Shown here: piece after piece, positions 7,773 through 16,355 of the stretch | How positions within the stretch are numbered: position 1 is the stretch's first letter | Layout of the letters: every line of letters begins with the position of its first letter | Assembly: GCA_003315335.1 (NCBI GenBank) | Contig: QNRL01000001.1 | Span: forward strand, 310,001 to 374,000 | Direction: 5' to 3' | Source: Pseudocitrobacter faecalis | GTDB lineage: Bacteria; Pseudomonadota; Gammaproteobacteria; Enterobacterales; Enterobacteriaceae | Length of the DNA stretch: 64,000 bases | Notes under the pieces: generated by a model | Told to the model about the DNA's origin: nothing | What the model saw: the letters and a program-made list of their open reading frames with translations, nothing else | Database searches by the model: none | Translations under genes and position numbers: made by a program

Positions 7773-8162
7773 TTAGGGAGATTCTGCGTCAAGTTCATCA
7801 AAGACCTGCTGCGCCAGATGCATCGTGGCATTGGCCGCGGGCAGTCCGCAGTACAGCGCCGAATGCATAATCAACTCTTTGAGTTCGTCACGGGTCACAC
7901 CGTTATTGAACGCGGCGCGAAGGTGCATTTTGAGCTCTGCCTCACGATTAAGCGCAATCAGCATAGCGATGGTTATCATGCTGCGCATAGGGTGATCCAG
8001 GCCGGGACGCGTCCAGATTTCGCCCCATGCGTAGCGGCTGATGAAATCCTGAAACTCGCTGTTGAACGGATTAAGGTTATCCAGCGTACGGTTCACGTGA
8101 GAATCGCCCAGCACCTTGCGCCGCACGTTCATACCCAGCTCATAATGTGATTTATCGTCCAT
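7773..8162 (-). CDS. pcaC: 4-carboxymuconolactone decarboxylase
   Basis: This 129-residue protein of the carboxymuconolactone decarboxylase (CMD/AhpD-like) family converts 4-carboxymuconolactone to 3-oxoadipate enol-lactone. The family core is seen in YAWGEIWTRPGLD, the MRSMITIAMLIAL helix and the following H and C region (HSALYCGLP). The start at 8162 (MDDKSHYELG) matches the usual N-terminus; the upstream ATG at 8177 lies deeper inside pcaD. The gene overlaps pcaD by 11 bases and is the last gene of the minus-strand pca operon. Confidence 0.92.
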   Translation of the reverse strand: MDDKSHYELGMNVRRKVLGDSHVNRTLDNLNPFNSEFQDFISRYAWGEIWTRPGLDHPMRSMITIAMLIALNREAELKMHLRAAFNNGVTRDELKELIMHSALYCGLPAANATMHLAQQVFDELDAESP

Positions 8163-8916
8163 TCTGCCCCCGAACAAAGGCCGTTAAGGCTTCTGTAAAC
8201 GCAGCAGCCGCTTCGACGTTAGAGAGATGTGATGCCGCAAGGGTTATTTCCTGTGAGCCAGAAATATGTTGATGCAGGAAATCCGCATCGGCTACGGTCG
8301 TTACCGGATCGTGCTCACCGGCAATGATCAGCATGGGGACACGAATCGCTGCCACTTCACCGCGTAAATCGCCCGCAGCCAACGCTTCACAGCACTCAGC
8401 GTAACCTTCGGCTTCCGATCGGGCGAGTTGATGCACCAGTTGCTCGACCGTTTCAGGTTCATGCTGGCGGAAGGCGCGCGTAAACCAGCGCTCCGCTGAA
8501 CCAGCCGCCACCACCTCCATGCCCTCTTCCCGCACCGTACGTGCACGCGAAAGCCAGGCTGACTGTTCGCCAATTTTCGCCGCGGTATTGGCCACTGTAA
8601 TGGAGATGAAGCGCTCCGGCGCAAAACGCGCCAGCCAGATGCCCGTCAGGCCGCCCATTGAGATGCCGCAAAAATGGGCTTTCGCAATATTCAGGTGATC
8701 GAGCAGCGAAATGACATCTTCGCCCAGTTGGGCGAGAGTCACTTTTCCTCGTTTCGTTGTCTGACCATGGCCGTGAGTGTCGTAACGCAGGACGCGAAAC
8801 TGTTTCGTGAGCGCCGCAACCTGTGGCTCCCACATAGAAAGCGACGTGCCAAGGGAGTTCGACAGGACAATCACAGGCGCGTCTTGTGGCCCGTCAATTT
8901 GATAGTGAAGGTTCAT
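8152..8916 (-). CDS. pcaD: 3-oxoadipate enol-lactonase
   Basis: This 254-residue alpha/beta hydrolase opens the enol-lactone ring to give 3-oxoadipate. It shows the nucleophile elbow GISMGG, a DTHGHG loop, AGEHDPVT with the acid residue, and the late ASHLSN with the catalytic His. The start MNLHYQIDG at 8916 is preferred to the longer frame, which would add 25 Arg-rich residues encoded inside pcaB. The gene overlaps pcaB by 23 bases and pcaC by 11, indicating strong translational coupling. It is distinct from the two other alpha/beta hydrolases in this window. Confidence 0.92.
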   Translation of the reverse strand: MNLHYQIDGPQDAPVIVLSNSLGTSLSMWEPQVAALTKQFRVLRYDTHGHGQTTKRGKVTLAQLGEDVISLLDHLNIAKAHFCGISMGGLTGIWLARFAPERFISITVANTAAKIGEQSAWLSRARTVREEGMEVVAAGSAERWFTRAFRQHEPETVEQLVHQLARSEAEGYAECCEALAAGDLRGEVAAIRVPMLIIAGEHDPVTTVADADFLHQHISGSQEITLAASHLSNVEAAAAFTEALTAFVRGQNGR

Positions 8917-10258
8917 GACACTGCTCCTTGTAACGCGCCAGTACCTGGCGCACAAAATGGTCACTGCTGCCCAGCGCGGTAGCCGGGTCAAGCAATTGCG
9001 CCAGCGTCGACGCCGAGAGATGTTGGTTTATCCGGGGATCATTTTGTAATAGTTCAATCAACGCACGATCCTGATCGATAGCCTGATGACAATGCTGTTC
9101 CACAAGATGATGGGCATCGGCTTTACCGATAAATTCCGCCAGTGCCAGCGTGACGGCTTCCGCCATAATCAGGCCGTGGGTAATCGCCAGGTCAGCACGC
9201 ATTTTGGTTGCATTGACCTGCATCCCGCGCAGCAGGTATTCGCTTTGCGCGATGACCCCACCCGCTAGCGAAATCAGTTCAGGAAGGACTTCCCACTCAG
9301 CCTGCCAGCCGCCAAGCGCACGTTCATGCTGCTGTATCTGGCTGGCATAGAGCGTCGCCATTAATCCTGGTGTGCGCTGTGCCGCCGTAAGAATCGCCGC
9401 ACAGCTTACCGGGTTACGTTTATGGGGCATCGCCGATGAACCGCCGCGCCCTTCGGCGATAGGCTCGCTGACTTCCGCCACTTCGGTTTGCATTAATAAC
9501 GAGAAGTCGTTTGCAAATTTCGCCAGCGTGCCGCAAAGCCCAGCGTACCACGCGCCGACTTCCAGCAAGCGGTCGCGCTGGCTGTGCCACGGCGTGTCGG
9601 CAAGCGCCAGATCCAGTGTTTGCGCCAGCGCATCGCCCACCTGCGGCCCCGCGGCTTTTAGCGATGCCAGCGTGCCCGCCGCTCCGCCAAGCTGAAGCAC
9701 CAGTACACGTGATCGGAGCTGGGTTAACCGTTCCTGCCAGCGCAAAAGCGCATCGAGGGTTCCGGCGAGCTTCAGACCGAAGGTAATGGGAAGCGCGTGC
9801 TGCATCCAGGTACGCCCCGGCATAATCGTGGTGCGATAGCGCTCAACCTGCTGCGCCAGTATGGCGGTAAGCGCCGCGAGATCGCGGTCGGTTTGCGTTA
9901 ACGCCGCGCGTAATTGCAGTACCAGCCCTGTATCAATGGCATCCTGACTGGTTGCACCCCAGTGTACGTAGCGGGCGGCCTCAGCATCCTGCGCTTTCAC
10001 CACCTGAGTAAGCTGCTTAACCAGCGGGATCGCCAGATTACCAGCATTTGCGGCTGCCTCGGCCAGCGCCGGAAAGTCAATGTTGTGGAACTGACAGGCA
10101 TTAACGATAGGCTCTACCGCGGAGGCCGGAATCACACCGCACCGAGCCTGAGCCCGCGCCAGCGCGGCCTCAAACTCCAGCATCCCCTGCACCACCTGTT
10201 CATCGCTGAAAAGATGCGTTAGTGCGCCAGCGCGCAATAACGGGGTCAACAAACTCAT
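8894..10258 (-). CDS. pcaB: 3-carboxy-cis,cis-muconate cycloisomerase
   Basis: This 454-residue enzyme of the fumarase/aspartase/argininosuccinate lyase superfamily lactonises 3-carboxymuconate to 4-carboxymuconolactone. The superfamily signature GGSSAMPHKRNP is present, and HWGATSQDAIDTG carries the first conserved region. Length is normal for PcaB (about 450). It lies 9 bases after pcaF and overlaps pcaD. The dioxygenase that makes its substrate (PcaGH) is not encoded in the window. Confidence 0.93.
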   Translation of the reverse strand: MSLLTPLLRAGALTHLFSDEQVVQGMLEFEAALARAQARCGVIPASAVEPIVNACQFHNIDFPALAEAAANAGNLAIPLVKQLTQVVKAQDAEAARYVHWGATSQDAIDTGLVLQLRAALTQTDRDLAALTAILAQQVERYRTTIMPGRTWMQHALPITFGLKLAGTLDALLRWQERLTQLRSRVLVLQLGGAAGTLASLKAAGPQVGDALAQTLDLALADTPWHSQRDRLLEVGAWYAGLCGTLAKFANDFSLLMQTEVAEVSEPIAEGRGGSSAMPHKRNPVSCAAILTAAQRTPGLMATLYASQIQQHERALGGWQAEWEVLPELISLAGGVIAQSEYLLRGMQVNATKMRADLAITHGLIMAEAVTLALAEFIGKADAHHLVEQHCHQAIDQDRALIELLQNDPRINQHLSASTLAQLLDPATALGSSDHFVRQVLARYKEQCHEPSLSN

Positions 10259-10267
10259 TCCAGCTCC

Positions 10268-11473
10268 TTAAACGCGTTCAATGATCAGCGCAATCCCCTG
10301 ACCGACACCAATACACATGGTGCACAGCGCATAGCGCCCACCGGTACGACGCAGCTGATACGCCGCCGTCATCGCCAGACGACCACCGGATGCGCCCAGC
10401 GGGTGACCCAGTGCAATCGCGCCGCCATGCGGGTTAACGTGCGCCGCATCGTCCGGCAGACCTAAATCGCGCAGCACCGCCAGCGCCTGTGCGGCAAAAG
10501 CTTCATTCAGTTCTATCACATCCATCTGACCGAGCGTTAACCCGGTTTGTGCCAAAACTTTGCGCACTGCTGGTGCCGGGCCAAATCCCATAATGCGAGG
10601 CGCAACGCCCGCCGTCGCTACACCGACCACGCGTGCCAGCGGCTGTAAATCGTTCTGCGCCAGCGCCTGTTCGCTCGCCAGCAGGAGCGCACAGGCACCA
10701 TCGTTCACGCCCGAGGCGTTTCCCGCCGTCACGGTACCGTCAACGCGAACCACGCCTTTCAGCTTCGCCAGCGCCTCCAGTGAAGTACTGCGCGGGTGCT
10801 CATCCTGGGTAAAACTCAGCGGCTCGCCTTTACGCTGCGGGATAGAAACCGCAATGAGCTCGTCGCTAAACATGCCGTTCGCCTGCGCCTGTGCGGTACG
10901 CATCTGGCTGCGTAACGCAAAGGCATCCTGATCGGCCCGCGAAATACCAAATTCCATCGCCACGTTCTCCGCTGTTTCCGGCATCGAATCGACGCCGTAG
11001 CGTGCTTTCATCTGCGCATTGATGAATCGCCAGCCAATAGTGGTGTCTTCCATTTTCATGCTGCGGCTGAAGGCACTTTCCGCCTTGCCCATCACAAACG
11101 GCGCACGTGACATGCTCTCTACACCACCCGCAATCATCAGCTGCGTTTCACCGCTTTTAATGGCGCGCGCCGCCACACCGATGGCATCGAGGCTTGAACC
11201 ACACAGACGGTTAATGGTGCTGCCCGGCACCGTTTCCGGGTAACCGGCCAGCAGCAGCGCCATACGCGCCACGTTGCGGTTATCTTCCCCCGCCTGGTTA
11301 GCACAGCCGTAAATCACATCGTCGATACGCGCCGGGTCAAGGCCGCGGTTGCGTTCCAGCAGGGCTTTAAGGGGCAATGCACCGAGATCGTCCGCGCGAA
11401 CGCTGGATAACGTGCCGCCGAAACGGCCAAACGGTGTCCGCACCGCATCGCAGATAAATGCTTGATTCATCAT
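10268..11473 (-). CDS. pcaF: 3-oxoadipyl-CoA thiolase
   Basis: This 401-residue thiolase cleaves 3-oxoadipyl-CoA to succinyl-CoA and acetyl-CoA. It has the acyl-accepting Cys in NRLCGSSLDAIG (about residue 91), the HPLGASG histidine loop and the C-terminal CTMCIGVGQG base. MSRAPFVMGKA is typical of the PcaF/PaaJ subgroup. The PaaJ thiolase of phenylacetate breakdown is nearly the same, so identity rests on the pca context. Two adjacent ATGs exist; the second, at 11470, has better spacing from AAGGA. It follows pcaJ by 6 bases. Confidence 0.92.
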   Translation of the reverse strand: MMNQAFICDAVRTPFGRFGGTLSSVRADDLGALPLKALLERNRGLDPARIDDVIYGCANQAGEDNRNVARMALLLAGYPETVPGSTINRLCGSSLDAIGVAARAIKSGETQLMIAGGVESMSRAPFVMGKAESAFSRSMKMEDTTIGWRFINAQMKARYGVDSMPETAENVAMEFGISRADQDAFALRSQMRTAQAQANGMFSDELIAVSIPQRKGEPLSFTQDEHPRSTSLEALAKLKGVVRVDGTVTAGNASGVNDGACALLLASEQALAQNDLQPLARVVGVATAGVAPRIMGFGPAPAVRKVLAQTGLTLGQMDVIELNEAFAAQALAVLRDLGLPDDAAHVNPHGGAIALGHPLGASGGRLAMTAAYQLRRTGGRYALCTMCIGVGQGIALIIERV

Positions 11474-11479
11474 AGTTCC

Positions 11480-12136
11480 TTACGCGGTTTCCGCCACTTG
11501 TTCGTTGATCAGTTTGACCGGGGTGACGCGTTGTAACTCGTCAAAAGAGAGGTCATTGAAAATTTCGCGTACCACCGGGCCTTTCGCAGTGATATCAATG
11601 ACGGCAAGGTCGGTATAGATACGACTAACACAGCCCACGCCGGTCAGCGGATAGGTACAGTGCTGAACCAGCTTGCACTCACCGTCGCGCGTGAGATGGT
11701 CCATCATGACAAAGACCTGACGCGCGCCGATAGCCAGATCCATCGCGCCGCCAACTGCCGGGATGGCATTCGGTGCGCCGGTGCTCCAGTTTGCGAGATC
11801 CCCGCTGGCAGAAACCTGATACGCGCCAAGTACGCAGATATCCAGATGCCCCCCGCGCATCATGGCAAATGAGTCGCCGTGATGGAAAAAGCAGCCGCCC
11901 TGCAAAAGCGTGACATACTCTTTGCCGGCATTAATCAATTCAGGATCTTCTTCGCCCGGCTGTGGTTTTGGCCCCATGCCCAGCAGGCCGTTTTCGCTGT
12001 GCAGGAAAATTTCTTTATCTGTCGGCAGATAGTTAGCAATGCGGGTCGGCAGGCCAATGCCCAGATTCACGTAAGCCCCTTCCGGGATATCCTGAGCGAC
12101 GCGTTTCGCCATATCGTCACGAGACAATTTTTGCAT
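11480..12136 (-). CDS. pcaJ: 3-oxoadipate CoA-transferase, beta subunit
   Basis: This 218-residue subunit of the succinyl-CoA:3-oxoadipate CoA-transferase contains the SENG motif (in LHSENGLLGMGP) whose Glu forms the CoA thioester. It also has GLGIPTR-like loop residues (LGIGLPTRIAN). It acts as a heteromer with PcaI, whose gene is 10 bases upstream. MQKLSRDDMAKRVA at 12136 is a typical start; the longer frame reads back into pcaI. Its chemistry commits 3-oxoadipate to the thiolase PcaF. Confidence 0.92.
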   Translation of the reverse strand: MQKLSRDDMAKRVAQDIPEGAYVNLGIGLPTRIANYLPTDKEIFLHSENGLLGMGPKPQPGEEDPELINAGKEYVTLLQGGCFFHHGDSFAMMRGGHLDICVLGAYQVSASGDLANWSTGAPNAIPAVGGAMDLAIGARQVFVMMDHLTRDGECKLVQHCTYPLTGVGCVSRIYTDLAVIDITAKGPVVREIFNDLSFDELQRVTPVKLINEQVAETA

Positions 12137-12146
12137 CGGAGGCTCC

Positions 12147-12836
12147 TTATGCGCGCTGCGCGTGTGCGGTGAGATTTTCCAGCGAGAAGACACGCTGTAC
12201 GAAGATCCCCGGGGTGATAATGTTTTCCGGGTCCAGTTCACCGATCGTGACCAGATTCGAGACTTCCGCTACGGTGGTTTTTGCTGCCGTAGCCATAATC
12301 GGCCCGAAATTCCGCGCCGCTTTGCGATACACCAGATTGCCCCAGCGATCCGCCTGATGGGCTTTTATCAGCGCGTAGTCCGCTTTAATCGGATATTCCA
12401 GAACATAGTGACGCCCATCGATTTCACGCGTTTCTTTGCCTTCGGCCAGCGGAGTGCCGTAGCCGGTTGGGGTAAACACCGCCCCAAGACCGGAACCTGC
12501 CGCCTGAATGCGCGCCGCCAGGTTACCCTGTGGCACCAGTTCCAGTTCAACTTTGCCACGGCGATAGAGATCATCGAAAATCTGCGAGTCGACCTGGCGC
12601 GGGAATGAGCAGATCATTTTGCGCACACGGCCCGCTTTGAGCAGCGCCGCCAGGCCAATCTCACCGTTACCCGCGTTGTTGTTAATGATGGTCAGATCGC
12701 TCGCGCCCTGTTCAATCAGCGCGTCAATCAGGTAGGTCGGTTGTCCGGCGGGGCCAAAACCGCCAATCATGATGGTCGCCCCATCGGGGATCCCCGCCAC
12801 GGCATCGATCAGTGTCGATACACTTTTATCAATCAT
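12147..12836 (-). CDS. pcaI: 3-oxoadipate CoA-transferase, alpha subunit
   Basis: This 229-residue subunit, first gene of the pca operon, has the CoA-binding loop GGFGPAGQP near residue 26 and the NNNAGNGEIGLA segment of family I CoA-transferase alpha subunits. It pairs with PcaJ. It faces pcaR across a 167-base divergent promoter that contains two copies of a PcaR-type operator. Confidence 0.92.
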   Translation of the reverse strand: MIDKSVSTLIDAVAGIPDGATIMIGGFGPAGQPTYLIDALIEQGASDLTIINNNAGNGEIGLAALLKAGRVRKMICSFPRQVDSQIFDDLYRRGKVELELVPQGNLAARIQAAGSGLGAVFTPTGYGTPLAEGKETREIDGRHYVLEYPIKADYALIKAHQADRWGNLVYRKAARNFGPIMATAAKTTVAEVSNLVTIGELDPENIITPGIFVQRVFSLENLTAHAQRA

Positions 12837-12917
12837 CAGGTTGCTCCTTGATGTGCGGTTATCGCACTTTTATTCGTTGTTCGAACAAAATGTGACCCGG
12901 TTAACGATGTCGGTCAA

Positions 12918-12932
12918 GGGCGATAATCGAAA
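12918..12932. promoter_or_regulatory. PcaR-type operator, copy 1
   Basis: GGGCGATAATCGAAA matches 13 of 15 bases of copy 2, 19 bases away. The core CGATAATCG is the near-palindrome known from PcaR/PcaU-type IclR operators. It lies in the pcaI-pcaR divergent promoter. Confidence 0.65.
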
Positions 12933-12936
12933 TATG

Positions 12937-12951
12937 GTGCGATAATCGAAC
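12937..12951. promoter_or_regulatory. PcaR-type operator, copy 2
   Basis: GTGCGATAATCGAAC read on the other strand is GTTCGATTATCGCAC, one base from the operator I recall for Pseudomonas PcaR. Two direct copies 19 bases apart would put two dimers on nearly the same DNA face. Confidence 0.7.
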
Positions 12952-13003
12952 ATCATGTATCTTTAGCGAAAGAATGTGATCGATGGCAAATAGGGAGAGA
13001 AAA

Positions 13004-13810
13004 ATGGAGAAACATCCAGACGATATTCTGACGGGCGATAGCGATCCGTTTAAGGGCGATCCGAATTTTATGGCGTCGCTGGCGCGCGGCCTGGAAGTGA
13101 TTCAGGCCTTTACCCCGCAACGACGTTTGATGTCCATTTCCCAGATTAGCCAGAAAACCGGCATTCCGCGCGCTGCCGTGCGTCGTTGTTTGTATACGCT
13201 AGGCAAACTGGGGTTTGTCTACGCGGAAGATGGCAAAAACTTTCAGCTTCGCCCGCGGATTTTGTCGCTCGGCCACGCCTGGCTGGCGTCAACGCCGCTC
13301 GCGCGCTCAGCGCAGCCGGTGCTGAAACACTTAAGCGACATGCTCAATGAATCGTGCTCCATTGCCACGCTGGACGGTGACGATATTCTCTATATTGCCA
13401 GGGCGTCCAGTTCGCGGATTATGACGATTGATCTGGATATCGGCAGTCGCCTGCCCGCCTGGTCGACCTCCATGGGCCGCGTCCTTCTGAGCTATCAACC
13501 GGAAGAGAAACTCAATGATATGCTGGCGCGCATCACCATGATCCGCTATACGCCGCAGACGATTTCTTCAGTGAGTAAGTTGAAAAGCGAGCTGAAACGG
13601 GTGCGCCAGCAGGGCTATGCGTTAAACGATCAGGAGCTGGAAATGGGGCTGCGTTCTCTGGCGGTTCCGCTGTTTAACCCGCAAGGCCAGGTAGAAGCCG
13701 CGCTGAATGTCGGCGTGCATGCAGGCCAGGTGTCGGCGGAAGAATTATTGTCGCGCATTCTGCCGGAACTGCAAAAAGCCGCCACAGAACTCTCTTTGCT
13801 GCTGCGTTAA
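13004..13810 (+). CDS. pcaR: IclR-family regulator of the pca genes
   Basis: This 268-residue regulator has an N-terminal winged helix (SISQISQKTGIPRAAVRRCL, about residues 40-60) and a C-terminal IclR effector domain with RILSLGHAW and LRSLAVPLF blocks. The subgroup PcaR/PcaU/PobR responds to 3-oxoadipate or protocatechuate. The start at 13004 is chosen because AGGGAGAG lies 4 bases upstream; the ATG at 12983 has no such site. It is divergent from pcaI over two matching operators, so it almost certainly controls pcaIJFBDC. It overlaps smrA convergently by 4 bases. Confidence 0.88.
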   Translation: MEKHPDDILTGDSDPFKGDPNFMASLARGLEVIQAFTPQRRLMSISQISQKTGIPRAAVRRCLYTLGKLGFVYAEDGKNFQLRPRILSLGHAWLASTPLARSAQPVLKHLSDMLNESCSIATLDGDDILYIARASSSRIMTIDLDIGSRLPAWSTSMGRVLLSYQPEEKLNDMLARITMIRYTPQTISSVSKLKSELKRVRQQGYALNDQELEMGLRSLAVPLFNPQGQVEAALNVGVHAGQVSAEELLSRILPELQKAATELSLLLR

Positions 13811-14370
13811 CGGCTACGTTTGGCGTGGCGCTCCCAGTTTTCCTGCCTGGCGGCTTCCGATTTACGCAGCGCCACATAGCACGCCCCGCTACCGCCATGG
13901 TGCGGTAGCGCGCTACAAAAGGCCTGGACGTCATCAAATTCCGTCAGCCAGCGCGCCAGATAGCTACGTACAATGTTGGCATGTGAATTTTCTGCCTTGC
14001 CTTTACCGTGAATAATCAAAAGGTTACGCAGCCCCTCTTTTTTCGCCTCCAGGATAAACGCGTACAGATTCTGTCGACACTGTTCAACCGGTTGGCGCAG
14101 CAGATTCAGACTCGCCTGTTGGCTGTATTTGCCCTGCCGGAGTTTATCGAGCACGCCGGTTTGTAGCCCTTCCCGTTTAAATTCAAGCGGCGTGGAGAGC
14201 GGGATGATGTCAAGAAAACCAGTCGTGAGAAAGTTATCAAGTTGCAGAGTGTCGATGCGCTGTGGCGCACGTGCATTGCGGGCGGGCTGCCAGTGCACAT
14301 CCTGCGCGCGTTTTAGTGGCTGAACATCCTCCATGGCGTCAAGAAACAGCGATTTGTCGTCAAGGTTCAT
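13807..14370 (-). CDS. smrA: Smr-domain protein SmrA
   Basis: This 187-residue protein has a C-terminal small MutS-related domain with LLIIHGKGK and the late HHGGSGACYVAL block (the GxG of Smr nucleases). It matches E. coli SmrA (YdaL) in length and layout. SmrA-type proteins show DNA endonuclease activity in vitro; the cellular role is unclear. The start MNLDDKSLFLDAM at 14370 fits the family, while the longer frame adds 24 unrelated residues. In E. coli it also sits near ogt and fnr. Confidence 0.9.
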   Translation of the reverse strand: MNLDDKSLFLDAMEDVQPLKRAQDVHWQPARNARAPQRIDTLQLDNFLTTGFLDIIPLSTPLEFKREGLQTGVLDKLRQGKYSQQASLNLLRQPVEQCRQNLYAFILEAKKEGLRNLLIIHGKGKAENSHANIVRSYLARWLTEFDDVQAFCSALPHHGGSGACYVALRKSEAARQENWERHAKRSR

Positions 14371-14822
14371 GAGGATCTCCCAGTTTGCATCGGACGTCCT
14401 ACTATAGCGACGCAGAACACGCGTCTCAATGCGTTTTCCCATCAGACCTGTATCATCGCGCCTGACTGATTATTCCCTGCCCCATCCGTGGAAGATTTCA
14501 ACAGCGCTTAACTAATACGTTAACGTCACTAATGTTTTGTTTTTGTTGCTATTATGTGAAATATGTCACCTTGGTTTTCTGGCAATCACGCCAAAAACCG
14601 TTATAAATATTTTATCTGCACGACGGATAAAAATGCGGAAACCGTTTGGAAACGCCCGGCTGTTGACTATGGGATTCGAGGATGTCGTCGAATCCCTGTT
14701 TTTCTTCTCTGTCTCTATCCCGCCAACGATGCATCGCAATTGACAATTCAGGAGTATACCTCTCGCCCAGGGCCCATGATATTCTGAACAAAACTTGTGC
14801 TTTAACAACAGGTAGAGAATTA
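14371..14822. other. 452-base gap between smrA and ogt
   Basis: It holds the divergent promoters of smrA and ogt. It also has a plus-strand terminator-like hairpin at 14671 with no plus-strand gene in front of it. No supported ORF. Confidence 0.6.
14671..14705 (+). terminator. orphan intergenic terminator hairpin
   Basis: GGGATTCGA (14671-14679) pairs perfectly with TCGAATCCC (14688-14696) over an 8-base loop, followed by TGTTTTTC. It points to the plus strand and lies 118 bases before ogt. No plus-strand gene lies between it and pcaR, so it may end a small RNA or act as a leader attenuator. Confidence 0.6.
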
Positions 14823-15338
14823 ATGCTAACCTTGCTTGAAGATAAAATCGCCACACCGCTTGGGCCGCTGTGGATCCTCTGTGATGAAACATTCCACCTG
14901 CGTGCCGTTGAGTGGGAAGAGCACAGCGATCGGATGGAACAGTTGCTGGATATTCACTATCGCGTCGAGGGCTATGCACGCGTTGCGGCGCAAAACCCTG
15001 GCGGGCTGAGTCAAAAACTGGCGGACTACTTTGAAGGTGACCTGAGCGTCATCGAAACCTTACCCACCGCCACAGCAGGCACCCCATTTCAGCGCGAAGT
15101 GTGGCAGGCGTTGCGCAGCATTCCCTGCGGTCAGGTTATGCACTATGGCCAACTGGCAGCGCAGTTAGGACGCCCCGGGGCTGCGCGGGCAGTTGGCGCG
15201 GCTAACGGGTCGAATCCGGTCAGTATTGTGGTTCCCTGTCATCGGGTCATTGGGCGAAACGGCACCATGACCGGTTATGCGGGGGGTGTTCAGCGTAAAG
15301 AGTGGCTTTTGCGCCACGAAGGCTATCTTCTTCTTTGA
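14823..15338 (+). CDS. ogt: O6-alkylguanine-DNA alkyltransferase Ogt
   Basis: This 171-residue suicide DNA-repair enzyme moves alkyl groups from O6-alkylguanine or O4-alkylthymine to its own Cys139, seen in VPCHRVIG. The helix-turn-helix [11 protein letters not shown] before it is standard. The start [14 protein letters not shown] is identical in form to E. coli Ogt, and Cys139 falls at the same number, so the much longer upstream frame is rejected. It precedes fnr on the same strand, with a 194-base gap that holds the fnr promoter. Confidence 0.95.
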   Translation: MLTLLEDKIATPLGPLWILCDETFHLRAVEWEEHSDRMEQLLDIHYRVEGYARVAAQNPGGLSQKLADYFEGDLSVIETLPTATAGTPFQREVWQALRSIPCGQVMHYGQLAAQLGRPGAARAVGAANGSNPVSIVVPCHRVIGRNGTMTGYAGGVQRKEWLLRHEGYLLL

Positions 15339-15499
15339 TGTTATGTGCCGTTTTCCGGAACCATTAACTGCAAGAGAGCCTAAAGGCTCCAAATAATATA
15401 TTAATTATCAATAAGATAAAATGCGTAAACTATTTACCTTTTTAATATTGGGTGAATCAGGACTTCGCTACTTACCTGCTCTCCAAAAAGATGTTAAAA

Positions 15500-15513
15500 T
15501 TGACCAATATCAA
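15500..15513. promoter_or_regulatory. FNR box in the fnr promoter
   Basis: TTGACCAATATCAA matches nine of ten positions of TTGAT-N4-ATCAA and lies 20 bases before the fnr start. Negative autoregulation of fnr from such a promoter-proximal site is known in E. coli. Confidence 0.8.
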
Positions 15514-15532
15514 TTACGGCTTGAGCAGACTT

Positions 15533-16285
15533 ATGATCCCGGAAAAGCGAATTATACGACGCATTCAATCTGGCGGTTGTGCTATCCACTGTCAGGATTG
15601 CAGCATCAGCCAGCTTTGCATCCCGTTCACTCTTAATGAACATGAGCTTGATCAGCTGGATAACATTATCGAGCGTAAAAAGCCCATCCAGAAGGGTCAG
15701 ACCCTGTTCAAAGCGGGTGACGAGCTGAAGTCTCTGTACGCGATCCGTTCAGGCACAATCAAGAGCTACACCATCACCGAACAAGGCGATGAGCAGATTA
15801 CCGGTTTCCATCTTGCGGGCGATCTGGTTGGCTTCGACGCCATCGGCACCGGGCACCACCCGAGTTTTGCGCAGGCGCTGGAAACCTCAATGGTCTGCGA
15901 AATTCCGTTCGAGACACTTGACGATCTTTCCGGAAAAATGCCTAACCTGCGTCAGCAGATGATGCGTCTGATGAGCGGCGAGATCAAAGGCGATCAGGAC
16001 ATGATCCTGCTGCTTTCCAAAAAGAATGCGGAAGAGCGTCTGGCGGCGTTTATCTATAACCTTTCTCGTCGTTTTGCGCAGCGTGGTTTTTCTCCGCGTG
16101 AATTCCGTCTGACCATGACGCGTGGCGATATTGGTAACTATCTTGGCCTGACCGTTGAAACCATCAGCCGTCTTCTGGGGCGTTTCCAGAAAAGCGGTAT
16201 GCTGGCGGTGAAAGGGAAATACATCACCATCGAGAACAGCGATGCGCTGGCGGTTCTCGCGGGGCACACGCGTAACGTCGCCTGA
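15533..16285 (+). CDS. fnr: fumarate/nitrate reduction regulator FNR
   Basis: This 250-residue oxygen-sensing CRP-family transcription factor appears nearly identical to E. coli FNR. The [4Fe-4S] ligands Cys20, Cys23 and Cys29 are in place at the N-terminus ([14 protein letters not shown]), and the fourth, in SMVCEIPF, is near residue 122. The DNA-recognition helix [12 protein letters not shown] sits near residue 210. Start [10 protein letters not shown] at 15533 is the known one; upstream ATGs would add residues absent from FNR. Perfect or near-perfect FNR boxes lie in its own promoter and in the ortT-yncL region. A bidirectional terminator follows. Confidence 0.98.
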   Translation: MIPEKRIIRRIQSGGCAIHCQDCSISQLCIPFTLNEHELDQLDNIIERKKPIQKGQTLFKAGDELKSLYAIRSGTIKSYTITEQGDEQITGFHLAGDLVGFDAIGTGHHPSFAQALETSMVCEIPFETLDDLSGKMPNLRQQMMRLMSGEIKGDQDMILLLSKKNAEERLAAFIYNLSRRFAQRGFSPREFRLTMTRGDIGNYLGLTVETISRLLGRFQKSGMLAVKGKYITIENSDALAVLAGHTRNVA

Positions 16286-16307
16286 TTTTCCTTCTGTTTT
16301 ACACATT

Positions 16308-16337
16308 AAAAAGGGAAGCTTTTCGCTTCCCTTTTTT
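16308..16337. terminator. bidirectional terminator between fnr and the hydrolase
   Basis: The 12-bp stem AAAAAGGGAAGC / GCTTCCCTTTTT around TTTTC has A and T tracts at both ends. It can serve fnr (plus) and the hydrolase ending at 16356 (minus). Confidence 0.85.
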
Positions 16338-16355
16338 ATTCAGCTTATCAGGCAA

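Noticed and set aside
8917-8991. N-terminal extension of pcaD
   Set aside because: The extra 25 residues are Arg-rich, lie inside pcaB and are absent from the family; the ATG at 8916 matches PcaD proteins.
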